Shown: in pieces, positions 44,494 to 55,845 of the stretch
Position numbering within the stretch: the first letter of the stretch is position 1
Layout of the letters: each line of letters opens with the position of its first letter
Source of the DNA: Pezicula radicicola
Lineage: Eukaryota > Ascomycota > Leotiomycetes > Helotiales > Dermateaceae
DNA length: 64,000 nucleotides
Direction of reading: 5' to 3'
Assembly (NCBI GenBank): GCA_003008705.1
Contig: PDUO01000070.1
Location: forward strand, 65,206-129,205
Program-made: the position numbers and the translations under genes
The notes under the pieces: generated by a model
Told to the model about the DNA's origin: nothing
The model's database searches: none
The model's input: the letters and a program-made list of their open reading frames with translations, nothing else

Positions 44494-45054
44494 TTTGGCT
44501 TAACTTCAACAAAGTAGATTCAATCTGAGTAGTTATTGAATAGGTTGGGTGATGGTGATGGTGATGGAGAAAAGTGATCAAAAGCCGGGGGGACGAGGCT
44601 AGGTATATGCATTCTGGCAGGTGCGAACTGGCGAGCAAGGATACAAGTCCAATCAGGAGTTATCGATCACCATCATTGCCAGGAAAGTCGCAACTCGCAA
44701 GTTCGTTTCTACAGCTGCCTAGCTCTACTTTTTACATGTCAGCTTCCCTCAGTCTGCCTTAAAACGCAGGGAAAGTCCGAAGCAGCCAAATGGGCGACTG
44801 AATCCGCCCTACGCTCCAGTCTCGCCCAATATTTGTGCCCAAGGTAGTGGTGTGCACGCCACTTGGCGAGGCTGTTCAACAGTAAATATATATCTATTAG
44901 TTTATACAAACTCCAGCAAAAATTCCACCCAAGTCTACCAAGCCAAACAAAATCCCAGTCGTGAAAGCATTAGCTGTCTAGTACTATTCTTAAAACCAAC
45001 AGAAATCAAAACATGTGTCCCTTTTTGAAAAGGTGAATCAAGTAGTCGCTAGTT
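44494..45054. other. Intergenic, nothing recognised
   Basis: Promoter side of the HeLo-like/ankyrin gene. No gene or repeat recognised. Confidence 0.35.
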
Positions 45055-46589
45055 TTATAGATCGACCACAACGTCGACACACTCCTTTCCACTTTTGACC
45101 TTGCGGATTTCCATCCAGCCGCCTTCCTCAACTCCGACAATGAGTCCATCAACACAGCACCGTCTCCACTTCCAATTTTCGCCTTCTTCTTTGAAATCGA
45201 TTCTAACTCCATCTACGGCTTCATATCCAACCTTCATTGTTCCTTCACCTTGCTCGCCTTCCCACTCCATACCGACGTGTTTACCGTTCCCATACGCCGC
45301 CTTCATGACCTCCATAGCCTGAGCCCCGCTAGTCGCCCCAAAGTGTACTAGCCTCAGCTGGCCATCTAGAGGTTTGCTGTTAGGACTTATCGTAAACCCC
45401 TTCTCAAGATTTGAAACGAGTGTCGCTAGAACATAGCCATGCGTGTCTCTCTGTACAGGCTCCCGCTTCTCACCTATCAGAAGCGAAACATCAGCTTTAT
45501 AGGCATGCGGCAAGGCGCCTCCCTCTGGAAATAGCAGATTGTTCGCAGCAATACCGAATCGGTCTCGACCATGCTTGCGATAGGCAGTGGTATCCGAATC
45601 AGCGACGAGAGTTGCGTGTAAGCCATACGAGGCTACGACGGCTCCATACAGAGTATCATTCAGGATTGGTGTTGCAGTTTGGCCTTCGTTGGAAAGGAGA
45701 CGGGCACCTGGAGAGAACGTTGCGGAAAGTAGTGGGAGTGGCTTGGGGCTTCCATAGAGGAGAGTGCGTAAGCCTTGGATGTATGGGGAGGTTATGCTTG
45801 GCATAGTGGAGGTGCGGTGGAGGGAGTGAAAGAGAGCGTTCCCTGTACCAAGTGGGAGTTGAGCCAGGACGGGCTTTGTGTATGAGCTATTGTAAATATT
45901 AGCATTTAGAAATCAGTAGCTGAGTACTCTCAGGTCTACCTTGAACGTTCCCCAAATTCTAGTAGCCCGTTGATCGTGTCTACCATACCGCCATCTCCAC
46001 TCAACATTAGAACCGTCTGCTTACGGCCTTGGTTCGCACCAGCGAGCAACACAGATGTCGCAAAGTCCTTCACGGACTCAGCACTATCAGTCCTAATCAC
46101 TTTATAGTTTTCCTCATCTAACCCTGTCGCCTTGAGAATGGGCGGCAGTATCGAATCAAAGAAGGCTGGCGCAAGGCCGGTTCCAGATAGAGTTGATATC
46201 AGAATATGTACCTCATTTCCCAACGCAGGATCCAACCAAGCTGGCAATTGCGCAAAGGCATGTTTATCGAAGAAGGCTTGTGGCAGATTCGCAATGTATA
46301 TTGTGCTCAGTTCGAATGGCTGTTTATTGAGGCTCACCTCTGGTGGAGGGATGGTGAAGATCTGATATCCACCACCACGCGTCTTCATTACAGTGACGAC
46401 CTCCTCATCCTTGAGCCGCACCACCTTCTCAACATCTCCATCTCCCGTCCAGATAAGCTCCCCATCGTGATAAGACACGTTGGGTGTTGTATCGTAGGTA
46501 CTCGTCGCATTGCTTTCTACATCACTATCGCTGGCACAGGAGCTGTATGTCGCATCAGAGGCGGCGGAGGATATGCGGTGCGACGCCAT
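45055..46589 (-). CDS. Diacylglycerol/sphingosine kinase-type lipid kinase
   Basis: Exons 46589-45940 and 45886-45055; 493 residues. The catalytic domain starts near residue 128 with HILISTLSGTGLAPAFFDSI. VLMLSGDGGMVDTINGLLEF is the nucleotide-binding SGDGG motif of the DAGK/LCB kinase fold, and AQLPLGTGNALFHS the second glycine-rich loop (GTGN). Later LRLVHFGATSGAQAMEVMKA and the C-terminal VDGLIVGVEEGGWMEI complete the double beta-sandwich. The N-terminal 90 residues are Ser/Thr-rich with a short beta region. It is somewhat shorter than yeast LCB4/5 (about 620-690 residues). Substrate (long-chain base or diacylglycerol) is not decided. Confidence 0.88.
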
Positions 46590-46959
46590 AAGGAGGACTT
46601 GAAATGGAAAACTGAGGATATATCCTTGGTAGAGGTTGTAAACATGATGAAGATTGTACGCGGGGAGGAGTCAGATTAGATTGTAGTGGGGTCGGACCGG
46701 AGGATGACGCGATCTAGGCTGCCCGAAGCTGCTTCTGTCAGCAAAAATCCTCGCTTAGCGATAAGCATTTAAGGGTCCAGGCACGTGGGGAGGGGTATGT
46801 GAAGATATACTACAGAGAGATGCCTACTTATTACATACTCTTGTTAATGGATATGGGATATCTTTGTGTTGTGCTGTAGCAAAAATATATATTTCCCGCT
46901 AAATTTACCGTAGAATTGACTAAACCCCGAAATTTTGTCAGACCTCGTCTATTTCCTAT
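46590..46959. other. Intergenic, upstream of lipid kinase gene
   Basis: Promoter side of the minus-strand lipid kinase gene. No gene recognised; AT content rises towards the tandem repeat array. Confidence 0.35.
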
Positions 46960-47830
46960 TTGGTATGAGTTCTGGCATATTCTGGGTTAAGCTTAAAATC
47001 AACTACATAGACGAAGTGAGAACTCAGATCAAGTAAATTATCTAGGTTAAGCGAGTTACTCGACCAAAATGAGTTCCTCAAATCAAGTATGACTTTATAG
47101 AAATTATACCACGGTTAATGCAGAAATTAACTACCACCAATGCCAGTGGTGGACTTTCCCTCATAGTTAATACTTGTTGGCCAAGCAGCAAGCATCACTG
47201 CTTGATTTCATCAATAGTTGGGGAGTTCTAAATAAGCTTTAAATCAAACGCTCGAACCAAGTGAGTTACTCAAATCAATCGAGTCACTTAGGTTAAGTGG
47301 ATTACTTAGATCGAGTGAAATTTAATAGAGATTGTGCCGTTTTCACGACAGAAATCAAGAAGGAGGCATGAGTATCAGTGCTGCCAACTTACGCTTTCCC
47401 TCAAGGGTCATGATGTAGACTAAGAAGCGAGCATCGCCGCTTCTTACATCAGTACTTAGGGAATTCTGGACGAGATTCAAATTAAAAGACCCCGAATGAA
47501 GTTAGTTACTCAGATCCAGTTACCTAAATTTCCTAAATAGCTCAAATCAAATGTAACTTAATAGAAATTACTCCCTATTTACCACGGAAGGCAAGATACA
47601 ACACTGCTACAGCAGTATTGGGGTTGCTCTTTCCTGGATAGATTATAGCCCAGATCACGAGCGTCATTTAATTTTGCATCGTACTTGGGGAACTACAAGC
47701 TTTTTAAGCCTTTGAAAGTAAGTTACCCAATCCAAGTGAGTTACTCAAATCAGGTGGTTTACTCAAATTTAGTGGTTGGAGTTGCTCTTTCCCTAAAGCG
47801 TCACTGCTTCTTCATATCGGTATTGATGGT
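46960..47830. repeat. Degenerate 235-bp tandem repeat array
   Basis: About 3.7 diverged copies. Landmarks recur in order: AATAGAAATT-like (47089, 47319, 47552), CTTTCCCTC-like (47153, 47394, 47625), CATCACTGCTTG-like (47191, 47431, 47800), GGGGAGTTCT-like (47220, 47458, 47687) and GTGAGTTACTCAAATCAA-like (47060, 47263, 47502, 47732). Spacing between like landmarks is about 229-240 bp. Each unit carries one to three GAGTTACTC motifs, the same motif as the MITE cores. No coding capacity. The array ends about 60 bp before the ATG of the orphan gene at 47891. Confidence 0.8.
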
Positions 47831-47890
47831 CCAAGTCTTTCAATTCCAGTTTCATAATTTCGTATCAGGACTCCGCAGCAACATTACACC

Positions 47891-48648
47891 ATGAGTATCC
47901 CACCTTGGTCATATTACGACATCAGCAACAGGCTTTACATATCAGGTACTCGGCCCGCAGAATTCCAGAACCTCCGACGAGGCTTAGAGCAAGTCTACAT
48001 TGACTCCTTGACGGATGCACTCAAGAGGGATATTAGGATTCCACCCATCTTGCACATTCAGTTCAATATTCTGCCGATCGATGTTGCTAATGTGGGACGA
48101 GCGACGGACTGCCCAACATTCCAATTCCCTGGTTACTCATGGCACACATCCCTCCCACTTTACGCATTTCCTTTTAAAAACCCATTCTCGCAGCTCAACC
48201 AATTGGGGAGGGTCAGTTGGACCATAGAATGCCATCATACCTGTGTACTCAAAGGTACTGCCCTAAGTCATTGGAATAGGTCAGTGTAGTAGCTCATGCT
48301 AATCTACCTGTCCAAGAATTTCCCAACCACACACGGCATTGTACGGACTATGTATGGAAGCACGTCCTTTCGCAGACCCCTCCCCGGGATATAACAATTA
48401 CAAATTTCTACCTTTTACTGCCGAATGCGGAGCAGATTCAATTGCCTATTTTTTGGTACACAGACGAGAACTTCTGCTGGCATATGTATTTCTTCATGCA
48501 TAGGCGGGGCTGGGCCGACACTCTTGTAATAGACTACATTCCGCCTGCCAGTGAACTGTCCTATAGGCTTTTTGACAACGCACCCAGGCTTTCCGAGTTC
48601 TCTCATCCCGGATGGATTACCGAAGGAGTCGACAGAGGATATGTTTAA
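47891..48648 (+). CDS. Small orphan protein, two exons
   Basis: Exons 47891-48254 and 48317-48648 (62-bp intron, GTACTG donor, CTAAT branch, CCAAG acceptor); 231 residues with frame kept. I do not recognise the family. It begins MSIPPWSYYDISNRLYISGT and is rich in aromatic residues; exon 2 contains DITITNFYLLLPNAEQIQLP and WHMYFFMHRRGWADTLVIDY. No signal peptide or membrane segment is evident. The clean frame across a good intron supports a real gene, although it lies next to a repeat array and its upstream region is unusual. It could be a lineage-specific gene or the surviving part of a larger one. Confidence 0.55.
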
Positions 48649-49878
48649 AGATACCAGGCCGCATACAAGGAAGGAAGGAGGTAGTCGGGATACGAGACAA
48701 ATGGGGCCTTGTTTGGACAGAGAATGGCTTTATTGTGGTGGGATTAGGTTCATTATGAACTTATGGTGATAGTCTAAAATTATGGTATGCCTTAGTACCA
48801 TCGAGTCTTTTGAAAAGATACTGGAGGAATGCAAGATAAGCCCGGTGTAGCAGTTACCAGAATTGAGGTCATTCTCCACCAGGTCATTGGGCTCGAGTGA
48901 CTGTAATGCTCGCTACATGCTTGGAGAAACCAAGAATTGATGACCACAATATACTTGAGTGTTCTCTTTATGATAACAAATCTTTCAGTCTTTGTGACAT
49001 GCAGTTAAGTTCCTCAACAACTGATAGAGCAATGGACAATGGGTTCTTTTCTTTAACATTATTACAAGAGGAGTAATCAAGTAGTCTTTCAATCACAAGT
49101 CTTATGTATCTGCCTATCTCTTGGTCTTCATCTTCTTTTATTCTTTACCCCAGATTCAGGGATTTTGTTCAAATTTATCATAGTTAAGCGACTTGATTCT
49201 CTTGTTTAAGCGATGCAATTCAAGCTGTTTGGTTTATGACTGTACTTAACCCTACTATTCATTTATGTTGACGTAGAATTCACTAGAATTATCATCCAGA
49301 GTGCAGGTATCATACACATACTGCATTTGAGCACTTGAAATGACGATATCCAAATCATCGCACGATGCCGCTCTCCTATGCTCGTACCAACTAAGAGTGA
49401 AAGTAAAATTTACAATAATGAGTCTTACAACAACTCTTGGTATGCTTTGTCAAGGCCGAAAAAGGTTATCTTGTCAATTTAAGAAGCTCTTTTTGAGGTG
49501 ACTCTAAATTAGTGCTTTTACCTTCCTGATTTGGAGTCTTGGCCAAGCTGATGCAAGACAAAAGTGGGTTGTGGCAGAGAGGCTGTGTTTGTGACTCACT
49601 TATGGCTGCAATTGACTACCTACCTTACCTATGCTTAATAATTCTGAGAATAGGACCTTGAATATTTTTTCTAGAGGCTTGTCGCTAATATAATAAAGGT
49701 TGAAAGACAGAAGTTAACTGTATCAAATCACTACAACTTCACAACTTCACAACTTCACAAATTTCGTTTATTCAGCCTTGGAATTCAACCTCAATCAACA
49801 AAATTCTCAGTCATCCTCGAAAAGAAAACTACTTAATAATCCAAACCAAACTATTAAAATCATAATCTTCCACCAAAT
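48649..49878. other. Intergenic, nothing coding
   Basis: About 1.2 kb, AT-rich, no gene. An 8-bp tandem repeat ACAACTTC (three and a half copies) lies at 49733-49764, shortly before the GNAT gene and probably within its promoter or leader. Confidence 0.4.
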
Positions 49879-50489
49879 ATGGCTAACTTCGCAAACACAA
49901 CCCTCTACTCACCAACCCATCCCATCCTCCTACGAAATCCAGCACCCTCAGACGCAGCAGCAATTTCTCAAATCCTCTCAGCACCCTCCAACACAAAATT
50001 CGACCCAATGTGTTCCCCAACCGGCATCACAGTCCTACAAGCCTCTAAATTCATAACTCGCTCCCTCGAATCAGCATCGCAAGCCGTCCCAAATTCGCTA
50101 AACCTAGTTCTCGTACTTTTACCTTCTATTAAATCAAGGGAACCAGGGACGGTGATTGGAATTGGTGGGTTCGGAGGTATTGATGTTGTGGATGAGAAGA
50201 GATTTGGTGATGTAGGTATTATGATTAATGAGGAATTTAGGGGAAGGGTTTTGCGGTTGAGAGTTTGAGGTTGTGTATTGATTTTGCTGTTGGTCGAGGG
50301 GAAGGGGAATTGGGATTAGATGGAGTTACGGCTACGATGTTGGAGGCGAATGAGGCTATGGCTGGGGTTTTGGAGAAGAAGATGGGGTGGGTGGGTGAGA
50401 GTAGGGAGAGTAAGTTTGGGATGGAGAAACATTTTAGGTTGAGTCCTAGAGAGTGGATTGAGTTAAAAGGGAAGTTGGGGTGGAAGTAG
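49879..50489 (+). pseudogene. GNAT acetyltransferase with one frameshift
   Basis: The start MANFANTTLYSPTHPILLRN and PSDAAAISQILSAPSNTKFD is the usual N-terminus of fungal GNAT proteins that transfer acetyl groups to amines. VIGIGGFGGIDVVDEKRFGD leads to the acetyl-CoA side GIMINEEFRGR. Here the frame breaks: the continuation (FAVESLRLCIDFAVGRGE, then EVTATMLEANEAMAG-like and EKKMGWVG) is in the next frame. The break lies at the GGG of 50246-50248, where one more G would restore it. This is either a real one-base deletion or a homopolymer sequencing error; all else looks functional. About 203 residues if restored. Substrate unknown. Confidence 0.85.
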
Positions 50490-50809
50490 ATTTGCTATGT
50501 GAAGATATTTTGGTAGGCTTTACGGTTGTAGAAGGGTATTTATTTGCCTTGGCGTTAGGAAATATGGTTGCGAAATGTAATGCCAAAATCAAGAACAATT
50601 CGTAAGTAGTAATGTTCAAGTTGGGGTGACTTTTGTCACGTTCGCTCCTTCTTAGATTAAGTCAACACGGCATTCTTGGACGTTCACTAGAACGCTCAAG
50701 AGCCCAGAGTGCCAACATCTAAATCAAATTACTTAAGCACCTTGTATCAATAGACGCTAACTTATACAGTACCCAATCCCCTTTTCTCTCGACCAAAGCA
50801 AACCAAGCC
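50490..50809. other. Short intergenic region
   Basis: Promoter of the following gene; nothing else recognised. Confidence 0.35.
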
Positions 50810-51926
50810 ATGGCACCAAAGAAGGAGAACATCAACGGCCGTGCTGCTGCAAGAAACCAACCAAGGGGAGGCAACACAACAAACCAGTCTGGTCATAAGG
50901 CTAGCGGTAATACGAATACACCAGCCCTGACTGTTACTACTGGTCAAAGCCAGCATACAACGAGAAATGCATCGAACACAACTTCGCAAGGCCAGCAAAA
51001 TGCTTCTACACGAGTAGTAAGTCGCCTCTTTGATTTTGGTCAATTGAGCTAAATCGTTATAAAAATATTGACATCCATTATTGTATTCGACTTGCTAATA
51101 CATGCGGTAGCGTTCAAAGCACGCAGCAGTTACAAAGCACGGTACCGAGTTCGATTGGACCGATCACACCCATATTGACCGTGCTTCTCTGAAGAAGGAA
51201 GTGCTTGAAAAGATGGACCTTGCCAAACTCCAATTAACGCTCAAGGATACGAAGGGAAAACAACATACGTTTCCTTACCACGGTCAAGTCGACTTGACGA
51301 ACAGCGACTCGATCAAAAGATTCAATGCATGGCGAGGCCAGATATTATATCGGAGGTTTCACGATGAAGATGACTTGTGGAAACGTCGCCCACTTTGGAC
51401 AAAACAGGAAAAGAACTTCCTCACTGGCAATCTCCGAGACAGGCTTAAACAGCGCAATGGAAAGTTCACTGATGAAGACTGGAAGGCACTAGCGGATCTC
51501 CAAAATGAGAAGTTCAAGGGAAAGAAGCGTGCAGCTGGTGTAACCATGATGCCCAGCGTATATAGGCACAAGCCGAAAAAAGTTGTCGTCAAGGATGGAA
51601 GGATAACTAAGACCGAGGGTACTTTTGGCGAGCGGAACCCGGATTCTATTAAGGCAATGATATTCAAATGGCCAGATGCGAAGTCTATTTTTGATTTTTA
51701 TACTACCGATGAGGATGACGGGGACAGTCAAGAAGAATCAAACGAGAAACCCGATGGCGAGAAGGACAACGGCTCAGATATTGATCAGTAGGCAGCCATT
51801 CCCTTGAATTCCATTGATCTACTTGCTAACCTCGCTTGCAGTCATCTTGAAGATTCCTCTGATGACGAGAAAGACGGGATGATGCCTGCTGCTAGTCCAA
51901 CTGGTGGCAATCCCATTCCAGCCTGA
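50810..51926 (+). CDS. Hypothetical protein, three exons
   Basis: Exons 50810-51016, 51111-51787 and 51842-51926; 322 residues with frame kept and a CTAAT branch site in intron 1. No family recognised. The first 70 residues are Asn/Gln/Thr-rich and disordered. The middle (about residues 70-240) is a basic, Trp-containing folded part: KHGTEFDWTDHTHIDRASLK, FNAWRGQILYRRFHDEDDLW and WTKQEKNFLTGNLRDRLKQR, the latter with a helix-turn-helix or SANT-like feel. KRAAGVTMMPSVYRHKPKKV is strongly basic. The C-terminus is acidic (DEDDGDSQEESNEKPDGEKD). A nuclear or nucleic-acid role is only a guess. Confidence 0.75.
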
Positions 51927-52865
51927 TTGTATTCTGAATAAAAATCGGGCAAAGGCATCTTTTATTCTCTAGACTGCCCCTGGTGGACAAAGAGTCACTC
52001 GCAGCCCAAGCTAGGGAATGTCAGGCGAAGATATCGCTGTACCCTTCAGCTCTGCAGAAACTATTCGGTGCATCCCTCGCCAACTCTTTCTTGTGTATCC
52101 TAACAGTTGAACACCCTTTGGCGGGGAACTTTGAAGTTGTAGTTTTATTGGGTATGGTATTTTATGATTTTTCTCTGGGCTGAACATGTTTAGCCTGCAT
52201 GCCTTATGTTTTGAGACGTTGAACTACGGAAAGTGATGGCGGTGAAAGAAGTCACTCAGATAGCGTTACTCAAATTAAGTGAGTTACTCAAGGTGATTTG
52301 TCCAGCCTCCGTAAATCATACTACAAACAGCCTTGCGTATATTAGACAAAATCCCAGAAAGCGTTCCACCAGTACCAAAAGTGATTGGTTGTGTATGGAA
52401 GTCATTGCCGATTTGTAATTTATTCCCGGCGAGTGCAAATCTTTAAAGCCGTTGAAAGGTGGGGTGTTGGAGGAAAATCGTCGTCATCAGCAGCAAACGT
52501 GGGATAACTGTACAGTACAACATACTAAAGTAAGGTACAGCAAGCATCTTTCCCTAATTTGCACAACAGATACTTACTCAATTGAAGCATTTGGTTGCAC
52601 GTGCCTCTGCGGATTGGCAAATCGATAAAAGGTGTGCCAATTGGGACTGTGATGCTGTACATGTGTTTTGGTAGGGTTATGAAGTTTGCTTGACTGTGTT
52701 AGAAAGGCGCTTGAAGAGAATAGTAGAGAAGTTGGGGAATGCACGATTTGTTTGACTTGGAAATTTTATAAGAGAGTAATGTCCATCAAGAGTGGATTTG
52801 TTCACACTGTTTTTGATGAACTTAGAAACTTTGGGTTTCAAGTTCAAACACAGGGAGCCGTAATC
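51927..52865. other. Intergenic, nothing coding
   Basis: About 0.9 kb without a gene. GTTACTCAAATTAAGTGAGT and following GTTACTCAAGG near 52264-52292 repeat the dispersed GAGTTACTC motif. Confidence 0.4.
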
Positions 52866-54202
52866 ATGGTAAATTCTATTTCCCAAAAGCTAGCTGAACT
52901 TTTACTAAATATCATACAGTTCAAACTTCAATACCTTTGTTCTGGCCCCGCCTTCGCCTTGACGCGTATGTAAATCAATTTTCCACAACTCATCTTCAAT
53001 CCTTCGCAAAACGATGTCCAATTAAAATAGTCCTTATTTCTAACCACTTAAAAGTTCTGCTTTCACAAACTACACAAGCAGTATTAACCAATACCACAAC
53101 TAACGAAACATACACCCAAAATGGTCTAACCTGGTCCTCCGACCTCCGCATGAACCACATTCAAATAATTGGCACTCACAACAGTTACCACCGCGAAGTA
53201 TTACTACAAGAAAAAGCAGCGCACGCCATGCTTCTCTCCAACCCGCAAGACTACTACTATTCCCACGCAGATCTAGACCACCAACTCGAATACCAATCCA
53301 TCCGCAGTTTAGAACTCGATATCTGGGCCGATCCCGAAGGAGGAAAATACGCAACTCCTCTTGTCCGCAAACTAGCTCATTTAGATCCACCTTCTGATCC
53401 AGCTATGAATAAATCCGGCACGAAAATCCTGCATGTTTCTGATGCCGATGTAGGAGTTTCATGTTATATACTCGTGCAATGTTTGACTATTGTAAAAGAA
53501 TGGTCACTTCGGAATCCGAAGCATGTTCCCATTCCATTCATGATTGAATTTAAGACTTCTGGTACTGATATGGCATATCTCGGTGGAGCCACTCCTTTAC
53601 TCTGGAATGATACCGGACTTTTAGCTTCTTTGGACGCTGAGTTTCGATCAGTGTTTTCTCCAGAGCAAATGATTACTCCGGATGATATCAGACGTGGAAA
53701 TTTGACACTTGAGGAATCGGTTTTAAAATATGGGTGGCCTACTCTTGAATCTGCGCGTGGAAGAGTTATGTTTTTGATGGATGATGGATCGACTACGTTA
53801 GGTGACGTACGAACAGTGTATCGTGCTGGAAGGGAAAACCTCGAGGGAAGAGTAATATTCACACAATCAGCACCGGGACAATCCGATTGCGCATTCCAGA
53901 AATTAAACACGCCTAATGGAACATACCAAGCTCAAATTCAGGATGCGGTTTCCAAGAATTACTGGGTTCGAACTCGTGCTGATATCCCCATTGATACTAT
54001 CTTGGCTAATGATACGACCATGAGAGATGCGGCTTTTAGTAGTGGTGCTCAGATGGTTACTACTGATTGGCCCGTCTATGGAATGGGTGTTAGGTATAAT
54101 AGTGATTATGTTGTTAGGTTTGTCGATGGTGCTACGGCGAGGTGTAATCCTGTTACTTCAATGGAGGGTTGTGAACTTGTTGATTTGGAGCCGCTTGATT
54201 GA
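52866..54202 (+). CDS. Secreted PLC-like phosphodiesterase
   Basis: Model: exons 52866-52965 and 53055-54202, joined by an 89-bp intron with GTATGT donor and CTAAC branch; 415 residues. The domain is the Ca2+-dependent phosphoinositide-type PLC fold seen in fungi: IQIIGTHNSYHRE (catalytic His), SIRSLELDIWADPEGGKYAT (metal-binding Glu/Asp), IPFMIEFKTSG and MVTTDWPVYGMG. The N-terminus after splicing contains a hydrophobic run (LCSGPAFALT followed by LLLSQTTQAVLT) that fits a signal peptide, and N-glycosylation sequons (NTTTNET) follow. The first ATG (52866) is followed at once by GTAAAT, and a 51-bp in-frame stretch ending CATACAG could be spliced out, giving a shorter leader. Extracellular phosphodiesterase activity is inferred. 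Confidence 0.88.
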
Positions 54203-55845
54203 GATCTGGGGTTGGAACTTCTCGATTTTAGGGGGGACAATAGTTATATCGGGTCAGAGTTACTCACTTTGTTCAAATAGTAAAATATACGACAATTGAC
54301 TCGCATAACCCCTCTAAAAGTTGTTATTATTGTACTGCCCCCTATCTAGACACTTTTTTACGCAATATAAGCTTTACCTATTTAGGTACCCTCTGTTCCT
54401 CGCTCTATACAATTCCCTATATAAATAGAACGCTAGGGACCTCTCTTATAAACATCCCTTAACAATTGCAAATGTAACGCCTAAGGCAGTTGAATTACGA
54501 CAGCCTAATTGAATTGCGTTACTAAAAGCAATTAAATTAAAGATATACTATTCAATATAGCACCGCTAAGATAACTGTTATTAGACTATCTCCGTCCTAT
54601 ACAAATTTTATAGAGCGCAGATACGCGAGATACCAAATTAGGAGAGCATTCCATGGCATTTCTCATTCCAGAACATCGTCAGGGTAACCATTAAAAATTC
54701 AGAGTATCTAAGAAGCTGTCCCTATTTCTTCGCTAAAGAAGCTGAACTAGTACGTTAGGGATTTGTTCCATCTCCCGCTATACTACTAGTATACTTGCTA
54801 TTATTAAGGTAGCTATTTTTAATGTAGCTATTGTTAAAATTTTTAATAGAACCTGGAAGTCGTCTTCTTGTTTGTAAGTATGCGATTTTATAGTAAATAT
54901 TCAACATAGCTTTAATAGCAATTAGCTATTACTCTATACCTACCTTTACTAGACTCTTACGTGCTCTTTGTTAACTAAGACAATATCTAGGTTTATAGTG
55001 GTTCCTACGTTCTATATAAAGCGGTGTTTAGTGAGCAATTTAGTGTAATTTAATAGGGATTTACCTATTTCAGACTATTCACCTATAGCAAAAATGTACT
55101 ATAACTACTGTAGAACTGCCCGGGTGCTAGGTTGCGGTAAATACTATCCTCGCTAAACGAATGTTATTTAGCGACCGCGTACAAGGGGGGTGACAAGAGA
55201 GTCTAACGAGTAAAAGCTAGTATTCTCAAGGGCTGGAAGGGCTCTAAAAGTTCCTACAAACGCCCCGGACTTTACAATAAACTAGATTTTAGCCTATGCA
55301 ACTAGGTAGATAAGGGCATCTGACCACTTAGAATATGCCCTTCAAGGTTGCGATCCACGGCCCCCATCGAATAACATTCTATTAATGGGGGAATAGTACT
55401 TACTAAACACCCCTAGACTTACTTCTTGTACGACCCACTGTTTATTTAGGAGTGGGGAGGGAAGGAGGGGTAAGTACTTTGATGCTTTGATGTGTAGTCG
55501 CCGAATGATCCTAGTAGGACAACAGACGGCGACCACAACACAACACGTGATCAGGAATACATAACATAGAAGAGTACAGTAAAGAGTACCGTAATTATAT
55601 ATAGATATTATAGCTATAAAAAGTTTATTTAGTACAAAGGCCAATTCCATTTGAAGCCTATTTCTTTCGAGTATAAAAGAGAGACAATGCGAAGCCCTTC
55701 AAATCTAAATCTTCATGAACAGCAGCCCATTCATACATTCCGTAACGTCAAACCCAAAGATACAATTGTTTAACAAACTCACCTGTACATTATGTCAAAC
55801 AGAAGATATTTCCGTCATCGGTGACCCATTTCAGAAATGAAAGCC
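54203..55845. other. AT-rich decayed DNA
   Basis: About 1.6 kb with few open frames, strong AT bias and many TA steps from about 54300 to 55330, like RIP-altered transposon DNA. The stretch near 54255 has CAGAGTTACTCACTTTG, again the dispersed motif. No transposon protein could be read in any frame. Confidence 0.5.
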
